Origin: Gnetum montanum
Taxonomy: Eukaryota; Streptophyta; Gnetopsida; Gnetales; Gnetaceae
Assembly (NCBI GenBank): GCA_015680685.1
Contig: MNCI01026654.1
Location: 189,110-239,093, forward strand
Length of the DNA stretch: 49,984 nucleotides
Direction: 5' to 3'
Position 1 is the stretch's first letter. Each line of letters opens with the position of its first letter. The notes beneath the pieces were generated by a model. It saw only the letters and a list, made by a program, of their open reading frames with translations. It ran no database searches and was not told the DNA's origin. Shown here piece by piece: positions 22,669 through 33,539 of this stretch. Both the position numbers and the translations under genes were made by a program.

Positions 22669-23482
22669 TGATGGGACGTGACATTGCATGGGCCACGATA
22701 TTACATACATGATATCGTGTCTTTCCCCGCGATATCATAGTCCGCTGCTAGTTTTATAAATAAGAGGCAGCTCTCCCTTGTTTCTCCATCTAGATTTAGA
22801 CCGTAGCCAAACTCTTGCCATTTTTCCATTCCAGAGTTAGAATAATTTCCATGTTCCCACAGTAGGAGTCCTAAAGTGAATGGATCTTTATTCGAGCAAT
22901 TTTGTACCTAAGAACACAATTGTGTACAGCAATAAAGATGAACTTTTGGATAAACCTTGCAGTGCATGGACTAAGCTACATAGGACTTTAATTACTGTTA
23001 ATTATTTAAATGCTTTCTTAAGGACTTAATCTCTCTCAACCCTCAACCCTCAACTCTCATAGTTAAGTGCATTTAGTATGATCACTTTGAGCATGTGTGT
23101 TACACTTGGTAATCCTAGTAACAAATAGCGTTTTGTAATCCTAGTAGCATTGCATTGGTTCAGGGTGTGAAATGGCAAGTGGGAATAGATACTGATGCTA
23201 GGTTAATTAAGGCTTAGTTAGTTAAAGTTAGTTACTTAGTCTCTTCACCCTTTTCCCTCTTACCATAGGTGATAAAAACATAAAAGATATAAAAATCACA
23301 TGCCTCAAGCTTACTTAACCATACAACTATGACAAATACAAGTAAGCTTGGGAGGACAATGATTGATTAACCTTAGGTGTTCCATAAGGCATGTAGGCAC
23401 TTAGTCTGTGAAGTTCAATCGGATCATGTGTGTAACGCTCGTATTCATATGGTTGAGTGTAGGGGTACCTCGCCACTCATCA
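22669..23482 (+). mobile_element. 3' LTR of copy B
   Basis: An 814-bp partner of the LTR at 16546-17278, with TGATG and CATCA ends. TATAAATA is at 22755-22762. Only four GATATC-like hexamers remain, starting at 22680, 22697, 22711 and 22731. It is diverged from the 5' LTR, mostly by transitions, so the insertion is old. Confidence 0.93.
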
Positions 23483-23487
23483 GAAGC
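23483..23487. repeat. Target-site duplication GAAGC, right copy
   Basis: Matches 16541-16545. Together they show a single clean insertion event. Confidence 0.9.
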
Positions 23488-24130
23488 CATCCATAAAACT
23501 AAGTAAAGCATAACATATCCTTGTATCTATTAGTTGGTTAATGTTGGGAACTAGAAAATCATCCTTTAATGTTACTTTTTTGAGATCATGAAAATCAATA
23601 CATATTATAATGACTCCATTTTCCTTAGGCAAAATGACCATGTTGGATACTTAGTTTAAGTAGTCTATGGAACATATAAAAATTGTGTTGTACAAATTTA
23701 TGATCTTATCTTTAATGAATAAGGCTAAGTTAGGTTTGATTTTTTTGATTTTTTGTTTGACAGGCTTGAAACCCATCTTGAGAATGATGTTGTGTTTAAC
23801 TAAAGTGGAATCTAAACAAGATATGTCTACATAGCCCTTAGCAAAGACAATGGAATTTTTTCTAAGTATTATAAGGATGGATTTTGTGATGTCATCAGAG
23901 AATTTTCCCTCAATTAAAGTGTCTTTTCTTCATTTCAATGGTTAGTAATAGCCAATTATACAAGAAGATTGTTAGTTAGGACTAGCTCATCATCCATGAA
24001 AGCAAGGTTAGCTTGGGAAATTAACTTCTCCTCAGTAATATCTAAGGCTATGATAATAGAATCTAAGGGATCTAAAGGGTCAAAGAAATATAAATCAATT
24101 AAGTCCTCATTAAGAGGCTTGGTGACTTAG
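23483..24130 (-). pseudogene. Ty3/gypsy RT, proximal half (element E)
   Basis: Minus strand. The fingers and palm of RT end at the insertion with LLSFMDGF. Upstream are NMVILPKENGVIIICIDFHDLKKVT (about 23560-23640) and the GFKPVKQKIKKIKP linker (about 23735-23780). An acidic protease-RT spacer lies further right (24000-24100). It joins the distal half at 16545 once copy B and one target copy are set aside, with no loss of frame. At least one stop lies in this half. Confidence 0.8.
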
Positions 24131-25744
24131 CTATGGGGCCCATCAATGGTGAGGGATTCACATAGTCAATGAAGTATGATGGGGTCCATGACTTGCAAGC
24201 ATGAAGGAAATGGATAGTTACATGGAGGAAGAATGAAAATGCTAGAGTTAGAAAAATTTCACAAGTGTGTTTATGAGCTAAGGTTTGCAAAAAGTTAGAA
24301 AAATTTACAAGTGACAAGAGGGGAAAAGCTAGAATTTTTTTTTTTTTTTTGTATTTTTAGATTTTTAAATCTACATTTTATAGTGATTGTAGGTTTGAAA
24401 GTATGAAGGGCCACATAGGCAAGCTAGGATGAATTTTGGGATGTTTTGGGATCATGGCTTGAGGGTAACACAGAATTCTGACAAGGTGACATAGATTCTA
24501 CATCAGTGTCCCTTAGGAATGCATAGTCTTGCATTAGTGGAAGGTGGGGATCCTTAGGCTTACATTGGAAAAGTAAAAAAGTAAAAACTAAAGGAAAAAG
24601 AAAGTAAGGAGGATAAAATAAGAGGAAAAGAAGAAGTTAGACATTTTTCCACATTTTGTCTTTCAAGCTTAGAAGAAGAGAGCATTTTATCTTATTCCTC
24701 CAAGGTAAAGAGAAGATGGCTTTATGTGGGAGCTAGATAAAGAGTGTGTGGGTTGAGAAGATAGGTGGATTCCACTAGAAAACACATAGAGGTAAGGAGG
24801 TAGTTGGTGTTAAGGAGAGCTCCATAATTGTATGTCTAAGATAAGTAAACTTTATAGTTTCTATTTTGCTATTATTTTTCTGCTTCATATGTAGGAGTTA
24901 TGAGGTCAAGGAGAGGTGCCTATTTACTATTTGAGTTAAAGGGGTTCATGATGATTTGTGTCACTAGTGGTCATGCTAGTGAAAATATTGGTAGTGGTTG
25001 GTGGGATGGGGTGAAAGAAAGAAGTAGGAAAGAATTTTAGATGAGGGTTTCAAGGTGAAGAATGTGAAGGGGAAGAGCTAATTGATACCATGGAGGGTAG
25101 ATATGCCCCTAGGAAGGGCAATTCGAGGCCCATGGATGTTAGCCGTGGAGGAGGAAGATTATTCACAATGCTAAGAAGAAAAAATGAAGTGATTTGGATG
25201 TTGGAGCTTTGGCAATTTTCAGTTTTCCTTCAAAGGAGAATATAGGAGATAGGACATTCTTGAAGATGAGGGAATAAGTAAGGAAGAAGGTAAGAAAAGG
25301 AAGGAAGAAGGATATGGTAGGTAGAACATGTGTAAAGCACCAAGAGACACCAAGAAGAGGGACAAAAGGGGCATTGTCTTTATGTATTTATTTATTTTTT
25401 GTCTAGGAAAATTTATTGGTACAAGATCTAGAGGAGGAGAAGGTAAAAGAATTACCTCTATGTATTTTCTTTTGGTTAACAAAATTTATTGTTGCAGGGT
25501 TCATAGGAGAAAAATTTATTTCACCTAGGTGATGCACCACTAGCATGGACTAGTAAGCATGTACCTTATGTAACAATTGTCTATTCTAAAATTTTGTATA
25601 GAAGTGATGGACCTTTAGCATGCATAGTGTTGTGCATGCCATTGATTAAGGAATAGGTGCTAGCCAAAGCTTCTTCTTTTTTTTAACTTAAAAAACTTTT
25701 ATCATTTTTTAAAAGAGATTGGTTACTAGGAAAAGGCTGGGCTA
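24131..25744. other. No gene seen; AT-rich flank of element E
   Basis: Gag of element E would be expected to the right on the minus strand, but I could not see a capsid-like frame. A T run of about 17 bases occurs at 24336-24352. Short open frames at 24099-24317 and 25219-25528 have no motifs. Confidence 0.4.
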
Positions 25745-26460
25745 TGTACCTAAGGTAGGAAAAACCAAAAACCTTTTTGACTACTAGGCACTAGAGAAAA
25801 GAATAGAAAACCATAAATTTGATTATGTACTAGGCAAGGTGAAAATAAAAAGTTATCTAAGTCTCAAGGAAGTGTAAAATTAGAATTTTTGTAAGTTCTA
25901 GAAAAGCAAAAGGAAACTAGAAATTTTACTAAGTGTTCAGGTAGAAATAAAAGGAAAACTATATAAATTTTTGAAGTGTTATAGTTGCTAGGAGAAAAAA
26001 TCAATATTTAGTCTAAGTGATAGAAAAAGTAGTGGGTAAGCCAAAGATTCAAAAATTTTCTAAGTAATAAATACATGTGAAATAAAAATTGAAAATTGTC
26101 TAAGTATTGGGGAACTAAGGGACAAAAACTAGAAATGTGGCTAATTGTAGGGAATGGAAAAACAAAGCCAAAATTTGGCTAAGTATGGTGGAAATAGGCA
26201 GAGAAAACCAAAATTAAGCTAGGTTTATAAAGTAGATGAAATGAAATCAAGATTTATCTAAGTCTACAAAAGGAGGTAGGAAAATTTTCCTAAACATTGA
26301 GAAACTAAAAGTTAAAAATTTGACTAAGTATAAAGAGGTAGTGGATAGAAATTTAGCTAAGTATAGAAGACAAAAGATCTAAAATTTTACTAAGTGCTTT
26401 ATGAGAAGAAATAAAACTTGAAATTAAGCATTGAAGTGAAAATTCTAAGTCAAGGGAGGG
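25745..26460 (+). repeat. Degenerate tandem array, period about 39 bp
   Basis: A core word AAAATTTNNCTAAGT or a variant recurs about 15 times. The CTAAGT-like words lie near 25857, 25891, 25929, 25972, 26013, 26060, 26100, 26141, 26179, 26219, 26258, 26290, 26324, 26357 and 26390. Intervals run from 32 to 47 bp with a mean near 38. Between cores are purine-rich stretches (GAAATAGGCAGAGAAAACC-like). Copies are diverged and no gene overlaps them. Confidence 0.7.
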
Positions 26461-26799
26461 AAGTAGTGATTAGGTGCCTAAGAACAAAGGGGGGAAGTGT
26501 GGTCTAGTTGTTAAAAGGAATGGCAAGTGGAAAAATGGTTAAGTATGGGGCTAAGAAAAGGAAATAGAAAAATAAGTGTTTTGATTAGTGCTACCTAGGT
26601 AATGTATGTTGAGGCTTGTTGGAAAAGATTGGAGAGTTAAGATCATGTGACTATGTTACCTATTTCGATATTACAAATCAACTATTGTTCTTGTTTACGC
26701 ATATGCATGTTTTCTCATCCTTGGAGTAATAATCCTTAAGTTTTTTCATGTTTTCAAGATTAGTGTTATGTATAGGCTTATGGTGATTGACCCTATGTA

Positions 26800-28780
26800 T
26801 TTCTTTATGTATGATATGGCCCCACTATTATGGAGAAATCTAGGAGGATGAAAGCTCTCTCTATCATGAGTGATCAATCCTTATACCCCTTAAGAATGTG
26901 GGCTCATCTAAGGATGAGATCCATATCTATGTGCTTATATGAACTATCTTGTCTTTGCCTACAATATCGCATGCGCTTAAGAGAATTTATAATGGAGCTA
27001 GTTTAAGGATCTTGGGGTGTGTTATCCAGTACCAAAGTGATGTTGATATAATAGTGGATGAGATGGGTGGAGCATAGAATATCTAGCACAAGGATTTGGA
27101 CCATTTGTAGAGGGATCACACTTACAAATGTTTCAATGTTGATACCACATTGTTGCTAGACCCTTGTCACATCTAGAATTTGTTTAGCCTTACTAGGACT
27201 CATATTGTAATTAGGTATGTTGAGATGAACTTTTAGTTCTATCTTGAAGTTTTCTAAGTTTCAAGTTTTTGCAAATGATTGATACTATTTTTTTATGTGA
27301 TTTTATGCTTTGGTATGATTATAGGTTTGAGGATCTTGATTGTAAGAATTTCTACTTAAAGATATTAGAGGGAATGTTATGCGAGGTGGTTCTCAAAGAG
27401 AATTGACACCATGTAGTATTTGTTCATTTTTCTAATAAGATCAAGAAAGCTAGCAATGGTCATTGGTATGAGAGTCTTCTACAGGCTAATTTGATTCACA
27501 TTCTTTATGAGAGATAAAATTTGGGCTTTGAGGAGGAGCGGCCTAGGGGATCTTGCATCTACTTGTTACCTACAATTGTTGATGTGTCATTAACTTTTCT
27601 AAGTCTCATATTTGATACTTAGTCCCATTTTACCCATATTTTACTTTTTAATTTGTGTTAAGATGTGTACTTTATATTTAATTGTTAATGTTTCTCTCTT
27701 AGAGAAAAAATTAAGATTTCCAATGTTATGTACATTCACCTTGGAAATGTAAAGGAGAGGAGCCTACAAGATAATGTACATAACACTTCTATAGGTCACA
27801 CATGGCTAGTTAGTGGGGATGGGAGGAAGTATCTTCCTATTCTAGAACATGTAGGTCTTATTTCATTGTTCACAATGAGGTCCCCCAATATTTCTTCCAT
27901 GGATGTGATTATGGTAGTGAAATGTTATTTTTTCCAAAACAATTGTTTGTGTTATAGGTTTAGGATAAAGAGGTAATTCTTGCCTTGGAACTAGAACTTA
28001 CTATGGCATCCATTTGACTTTCTAAATGTTGGTCTAGTATTTAAGAAAAAAATGAAAAGCTATTAGTTGTTGATCAAGAGATGATTAATAAGTGGGCTCA
28101 ATATGGTAACAAGTCTCATGACATTCTCAAATTTGAAAATCTTGATCTGGTGCATGTGTATGACCTATTCATCAAGAGAATATTTTGTGACAAGATTAGA
28201 TAACATAGGGGTAACTCTTCCTTTGGTTTTCAATCATCTACAACATCACGATTCATGGCACTTGTTAGGATTGGGCTAATTACTTAGATAAGAAAATGTA
28301 TAGTGAGTTAGTCAACATTAATCTTATGAATGGTAAAAGTTCTAGCAACTATATAAATGTTTTCTTCAATTATGGGATCTTACATTGTTGTATAGAGTTG
28401 TTAGCTTATGGTGACTGTGAGAAGGAGAAGGTCTTACATAAGGAATATTTTCCTCATCCTATGTGTCAGCATGTGATAAATGTTATGATGATTCTTCCTT
28501 CCATACTAGGTGATCCTATGAAGGTAGCATCATCACTATAGGAGGATGTTGTTTAGTCCTCCATTCCTAATAGCATGATATTATCTAGAAAATGTTTAAT
28601 TTGTAAAAATTCAATGTAGAGGATGGAGGTGATTAGAGAGTGTATCTTGGGTAGACAAGATGAAGGACATGCAATTTAGAGGGTGAGAGTATTAGTTATT
28701 GAAGTAGTGAATACTTATGACTTAGCATAGGAGGAGCTAGAGGTAGAAGTGACCAAGGGAGAAAAATAATGTTTTATATT
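26800..28780 (+). pseudogene. Long decayed reading frame of unknown family
   Basis: Protein-like segments follow one another on the plus strand with frequent stops. Near 27110-27200 is a DHTYKCFNVDTTLLLDPC-type stretch. Near 27315-27580 come DLDCKNFYLKILEGMLCE and SNGHWYESLLQANLIHILYE. An open part at 27728-27976 follows, then VVDQEMINKWAQYGNKSHDI near 28065-28125, and an open part at 28296-28541 (NYINVFFNYGILHCCIELLAYGD). A final acidic stretch ends near 28770. I do not recognise the family. Retroelement accessory protein and DNA-transposon protein are both possible; no terminal repeats were found. Confidence 0.35.
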
Positions 28781-29025
28781 TTTGTTTTTTATGTTTGCTA
28801 ATGTTTGTTATTTTTTCACAATCCTAAGATTTCATCCTATTAGCATTTAAGGGGTTCATTAGATGTCATGATGATTGCACATATCATTCAATAACATAAG
28901 CTATTAATCATGAAGGCTTTAAATAGCAAGATAAAAGAGAGGTACTCTACATGCAAGCATTGGGGTATGCTACATAGAAGAAACAAGTTTTTTTAAAAGA
29001 AGTGGGATTTGCTTCTCATAACAAA

Positions 29026-30720
29026 TTAGTAAGGAGAGGATGAGTAGAAAAGTAAGAGATGTTTAGTGAAAAGATAGATGTAAGTGATGCCTAGGAAGCA
29101 TTTGAAGAATGTAAAGATGAAAAGGAAGGAAAAGAAGATATATTGATAACCCTCATGTATAGGATTATAACCAATGAAAACACAAGGACGTGATTGTAAT
29201 GCTGATTTTTGTAGACTATGATATCTAAGAAAAGGAAAACACTTGCAACCAACCAATGCATGAATTTGCTACCTATTTTCCCATTTTTGGGTCATTTTTT
29301 CCAATAAAATACAAGTGGAAATTGAATTTACAAGTCATAAAAAATAACATAATTGAGTAGATCATCATTAATACCTAAATGCCAAGGTATCTAATATGTC
29401 AATGATTTGATATATTTAGTAATGATTAAAAACTAAGAGGAAAAACTTAGCAATTCACTTTCTCAAAAAACTCATCACATATTAATCCGTTGAATATTAT
29501 CATAGTTAACTCTTTGGAAATACCATCTTTTGCAATATGATGAATGTTTTAAGCATGCCAAATTTTAACCCTCAGTTAAAGATAGAGTTGCACTATCACC
29601 AAATAGGAATAAAAATGTTGAAGCTTGAGCTACACAAAGTTGCTATAGAGATTGAAAATAAAAGAAAGCAATGAAAAGAATTATTAGGAATTGAAGTTTA
29701 TTTTTTTCAAGCAACCTATAGAATAAGGACAAACTATTTTCTCCCTATTAGTGGATGAAAATTTTAATATAATTTTTTAATTTTTGGTTGAAATTATATT
29801 TAAAGTTTTTACAACAACTAGTTTGAATCACCTAAGCAGAAATGGTAAGCCAATGGTTAATCAACTTGGCAAAAATTAGTTATGTAGTACCACTATATAT
29901 AATATGTTGGTATCTACATTAGTGTTTTAATGTATTTTTATTAATTATCTGAAATTTAACCCATAAACTACTATAAAGTATGGATGAGAAGATAGGTAAA
30001 CTTGATTGTAACATTTTTGTATAGTTTCTAAGGCAAAAGTTTGAATTAAATGTCCTGAAATAAATACTTAATGAGTAAGAGTGCCCATCAAATTCACACC
30101 TTATTACTTAATATACTAATAGAAGAGTAATCATGCCATGAATTAAAAAGATGAAAGTAAAAAGTATGGAGTGTTGAAGAAGTGAGATAATTATTAAGAT
30201 AAATAGAAGTTAAAGATACATCAAGCCGATATTTTAAATGTACTTTATCATGTAGTATCATTGTGAGCTTTGTTTCTACAATATGTTTATGTTTTCTCTC
30301 TACAACCTCATTTTTTGTTTGGAAGAATTAAGACAAGATATTTTTCTTTGGACTCCACAACTAAAAAGATTGTGAATTTCATTTTGTGAGTTCTCCTTCT
30401 CCATCACATTGAAAAAATAGATTTTGGCATGGTATTGAGTATAAACAAAGCCTTAAAAATTTAAAAATAAAACACAAAAATCTAATGTTTGATTAAGAAT
30501 ATAGAAGCAAGTATAATGGATAAATCGTCTATAAAGATAACATAGTATTGGTACTTTTGAGAAGATAATATAGGAGTTGGTTGCCATATATCATAATAAA
30601 ACATTTTTTAAAAAAATAGCAGAAATTTCATTATTTTGCAATTATTTGAGCTAAGATTATGTAGCAAACTTAAATGACCTAGTTGTTCTTGCTGTTAAAT
30701 TGCTTTAGAAGCTCTTCCAT
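29026..30720 (-). pseudogene. Ty1/copia integrase (decayed)
   Basis: Minus strand. The core domain begins near 30560 with YYVIFIDDLS, the copia F(I)DDFSR-like block. The third catalytic Glu region is kept near 30255-30320 as NEVVERKHKHIVET. The C-terminal end of the domain is a classic copia block at 29146-29256: GCKCFPFLRYHSLQK, then PCVFIGYNPIHEGYQYI. Between 29330 and 30000 coding similarity is lost and the sequence is very AT-rich. Reverse transcriptase, expected to the left, is absent. Confidence 0.75.
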
Positions 30721-30849
30721 TTTTTAATAGTAGCTAATGCTTATTGAATTCTGTTTTCCAATGTAAACAATATCTTGTCTTAGCCCTTGGCCAAACCATT
30801 TGAGTTTGAGGGTTGTTAACAATGAATGCAAAGATAAAATTCAATTATG

Positions 30850-31170
30850 CAGAAATTATCTTTAATAAGCTGATTAACAAACAGAAGGTTTTTCTTGATA
30901 TTAATCTAATGCTTTATTAAAATGTAGTTAACCTTGAGACAAAGGCGTGTTATTAGATCCAATACCAGAAATAATTAATCAACTGCCATCAACAATATAC
31001 ATAGTGTATGGTGTAATTTTTTTCCAAGATACATGATCATTAACAATTTGTGATATTGCACTTATAACAACATAAAATGTTAGATCTCTTATTTCATGAA
31101 TAGTCATTTCAACTAAAGCATAGGGTAATTCTTGTGCCCGGTAAAAGTAATCAAACAGATTTCAACAATG
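30850..31170 (-). pseudogene. Ty1/copia protease end and pre-integrase segment (decayed)
   Basis: Minus strand. Near 30960-31020 a short YIVDGS..IISGIGS-like piece corresponds to the 'IADGS...V.GIGSI' strand that follows the protease of copia elements. It is followed by LLFVNQLIKDNFCIIEFYL (about 30840-30900), the pre-integrase 'LLSVSKLTKDNNC.I.F' block. Stops interrupt both. The protease active-site triad itself is not visible. Confidence 0.6.
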
Positions 31171-31332
31171 TAGAGCCATGTGTTTACATTTATGTCATTG
31201 GAATGAAAATAACCTATTTGACTTGGATTGTAGCTACTTCGTCTTTGAGCTTGAATATTGTGTTGTCCTCCAGGAGCAAATCCATAACCACCAGAATAGA
31301 ATAAAATTGTTGAATAAATTTACCTTCTCCTA

Positions 31333-31960
31333 TTACACAATTTCTTCTTCTTTTATCCACAAAAGCCCGGGTAAAATCAGGTTGCATTGAACATGTTTTA
31401 TTCTCTGCTGCTTGTAGCTCTTATTCATGAGATTCAAGAGCAAGAACATATTGCTAGAATCTAGGATATAGAGGGTTTGAGAGCTCAGCAGGATTAACAG
31501 AATTGATACTTCTGAGCCCAAAACTCTTGACAAATAAAATACCTTATCTAAATTAAAGATGAGAAACAGGATGTTGATTACTATGAAATCATTCTAAATT
31601 GTTGCATATACTCTTCAATAAAAAATATGCTTTTATGTAAAGTTTGAAGCTGAATCTCCTTCTCCTTTGTTGCAGCCAAAAAAGGTTTCTTGTAATACTT
31701 TCTATACCCTTTACAGTTTTCACACCTAATGGCACAACTTCTTCCAAAATTGTGCTTAGAATCTAACTTATAAGAAGACCATCATTGTTCTGCCATACCT
31801 TAAATTCTGGATTTTAAACTTAATTTCCATTTTGATGAAGAGTCTTTGCTCCAGGCCTTCGATCTGTAAGATGATGGATTTGAGAGTTGTGAATCAAAGG
31901 CTGAATTTTTTATCACCACAGAAGCAAATATAACGAAGTTAGCTTCCCTGAAACTCAGCT
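31333..31960 (-). pseudogene. Ty1/copia Gag (decayed)
   Basis: Minus strand. Fragments in order resemble the UBN2-type copia Gag: a start-side piece with RTMMVFL (about 31790), a Phe/Lys-rich helix with SFKLYIKAYFLLKSI (about 31610-31660), then LSSQTLYILDSSNMFLLLNLMNK (open frame 31333-31533). The last matches the 'L...L.SLEE...LL..E.R' region. It lies between the protease remnant and the primer site, as expected. Confidence 0.55.
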
Positions 31961-32053
31961 TGCTATATGATGAAATGACTGATGAGACTACTTGTTTTCG
32001 TTGGCCATATTCATGAACAGGTGGATTTCACACATGCAACCATGCTTAATCTT

Positions 32054-32065
32054 GCTCTAATACCA
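32054..32065 (-). other. Primer-binding site, initiator tRNA-Met type
   Basis: On the minus strand TGGTATTAGAGC, one transition away from the standard plant primer site TGGTATCAGAGC. It directly abuts the LTR end (…TTTTTCA). Confidence 0.85.
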
Positions 32066-32589
32066 TGAAAAACTCAAAGGAATGAAGAATCTGCGTGCAC
32101 TCCAGTGACAGTTTCAGGATATTTCATAAAATCACTTGAGTGACTGTTAACCCTTAATCGAAGTTAACTATTAATTTTGGTATCCTTATCGGTAACCTTA
32201 TCACTGTGAGCAGCACCAACTTATGCAACCTTTGGCCTTCTGGTTTAGTTCAGTGAGGGTGCAGAGTTTCAAAATGCAATGTAACTAGGCCGAGTTGAAG
32301 AGTTAGTTCCCACAGAAGAGGCGAATCGTTTGCCACAATGGCTGCTGGTATTTTGAACTATAATCCGGAATGAACACAGCACACAGTGCCTATCCTAATT
32401 CTTAAGCATGGGTGATGTTGGGATCAACAATACGTTTTCCATGTTGACTGTCCCTGGAACTAAGGTTTGCACCGTCCAGATTTCCAACTCAGAGGACGAA
32501 AGCTTCTTGCAAATAATGGTCGCTTTATTATTGTTATGGTGTTAATACAGTTTCACTGGTCACAAGGACGTTAGTCATGCTCTCCAACA
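32066..32589 (-). mobile_element. 5' LTR of the copia element
   Basis: On the minus strand this 524-bp stretch starts TGTTGGAGAGC and ends GAGTTTTTCA, with the primer site immediately after it. TGTTGGA is a common start for plant copia LTRs. No partner 3' LTR was found to the left of 29026, so the element is truncated. Its edge is about 395 bp from the SAUR stop codon. Confidence 0.75.
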
Positions 32590-32984
32590 CTAACCACCGT
32601 CTGCTGACAAGAAAGCATTAATAATAGAACAACGTAATTTACTAAAGCTTTTGAAGTCAAACTTGATGTTATTAGACCTACATTGTAAAATTAGAAGACT
32701 CTTACAAAATCACATATTTAATGTCTGGTGATTACTTTGAGGTAACAGTTTAATATTTGGAATTTGATTGTCTAAACATAAGCATTTTTAACGCAACATC
32801 AAGAAAATTAGAAGGAAGTATATCACCGATCAATATCATCACATTGTAATTAACAACAAACTTCATTGTAAGAAGTTCAGAATTGTGATCTATCCTGATA
32901 GAATTACTATTAGATGCTTATGGATGCATAAAGATTTGCACCTGGAACAAATTTGAGGTAAATAGCTTGGGGTTTTGGTAACTG
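32590..32984. other. 3' flank of the SAUR gene
   Basis: AT-rich with no retroelement motif. It probably holds the SAUR 3' untranslated region and terminator, but I see no canonical AATAAA in the minus-strand direction close to the stop. Confidence 0.4.
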
Positions 32985-33380
32985 CTAGGGGGCAGCACAG
33001 AGCAAAGGAACTGTATCATGGGGATATGCTGTAAAGGCATAGGAAGAACAGGATGCTAATGATGAAGAATGAGAGTAACCCAGCAGGAGGCTTTGAAAGA
33101 AAGAAGAACTACAGAGGATGGTAATGGCTCCTGGATATTCATACCGAAACTCATCACAGGATTGCTGCAAAAGTTGCCTGATGAGTGGCTCATTCAGAAG
33201 CCTTGTTTCAATCACAAAACGTTTCCTCTCCTCCCCCACATAAACAGGCAGATGCCCAGCAGGAACATCTCTTGGGACAACTTCATTCCTTCTGCTTCTG
33301 CTTACTGCCACCATTTTCCATCTTCTCAGCATCTGCTTCATTTGCACAATGCCTCTGATTTTCCTGCCTTCTGCTGCCAT
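32985..33380 (-). CDS. SAUR-family protein (small auxin up RNA)
   Basis: An intact 131-codon, intronless gene and the only one in the window. SAUR proteins are small regulators of growth. In angiosperms many inhibit PP2C.D phosphatases and so activate plasma-membrane H+-ATPases during cell expansion. The SAUR domain spans residues 39-100: VPAGHLPVYVGEE (39-51), RFVIETRLLNEPL (54-66), LL..S.DEF (70-78) and ITILC (86-90). A basic N-terminus with KQMLRRWKMVA precedes it, and a Ser-rich tail follows. Tyr-Glu-Tyr-Pro replaces the more usual Gly-Phe-x-x-x-Gly before ITI. The start ATG lies in GAAATGGC, a good plant context, 82 bases from a TATA box. Usual family length is 90-150 residues. Which SAUR subgroup it belongs to is not decided. 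Confidence 0.93.
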   Translation of the reverse strand: MAAEGRKIRGIVQMKQMLRRWKMVAVSRSRRNEVVPRDVPAGHLPVYVGEERKRFVIETRLLNEPLIRQLLQQSCDEFRYEYPGAITILCSSSFFQSLLLGYSHSSSLASCSSYAFTAYPHDTVPLLCAAP

Positions 33381-33461
33381 TTCTACAGGTCTTCCACAAA
33401 ACTTCCAAACCTGTATAATGAACTTGACAGCTTCTGCAGCAGTGTGACAAGGCCCCTGTAT

Positions 33462-33470
33462 CTATTTATG
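33462..33470 (-). promoter_or_regulatory. TATA box of the SAUR gene
   Basis: CATAAATAG on the minus strand, 82 bases before the ATG, leaving room for a transcript start about 30 bases on and a leader of roughly 50 bases. I did not find a clear canonical TGTCTC auxin-response element in the nearest 600 bases. Confidence 0.6.
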
Positions 33471-33539
33471 CAACAAGGAGCCTTAATAGCTTCAACAGAA
33501 CTATAAAATTTGAAGGTAGCCTATAAAATTTAAAGGGAG

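Larger units (their letters stand above)
16546..23482 (+). mobile_element. Complete Athila-like LTR element, copy B (gag-protease only)
   Basis: A 6937-bp element with both LTRs, primer site, polypurine tract and GAAGC target duplication. Coding content is gag and protease in one largely continuous frame (about 18350-20927). There is no reverse transcriptase, RNase H or integrase; 20930-22660 is non-coding. It is therefore non-autonomous in structure (a TR-GAG-like derivative), presumably mobilised by a relative such as copy C. It interrupts the RT of element E, in the opposite orientation. Confidence 0.93.

Noticed and set aside
24336-24352. T run as the tail of a LINE insertion
   Set aside because: No LINE endonuclease or RT motif and no flanking target duplication could be seen nearby.
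33069-33506. 145-codon plus-strand frame over the SAUR gene
   Set aside because: It lies antisense to a well-supported SAUR frame and has no motif; its openness follows from the codon use of the real gene.
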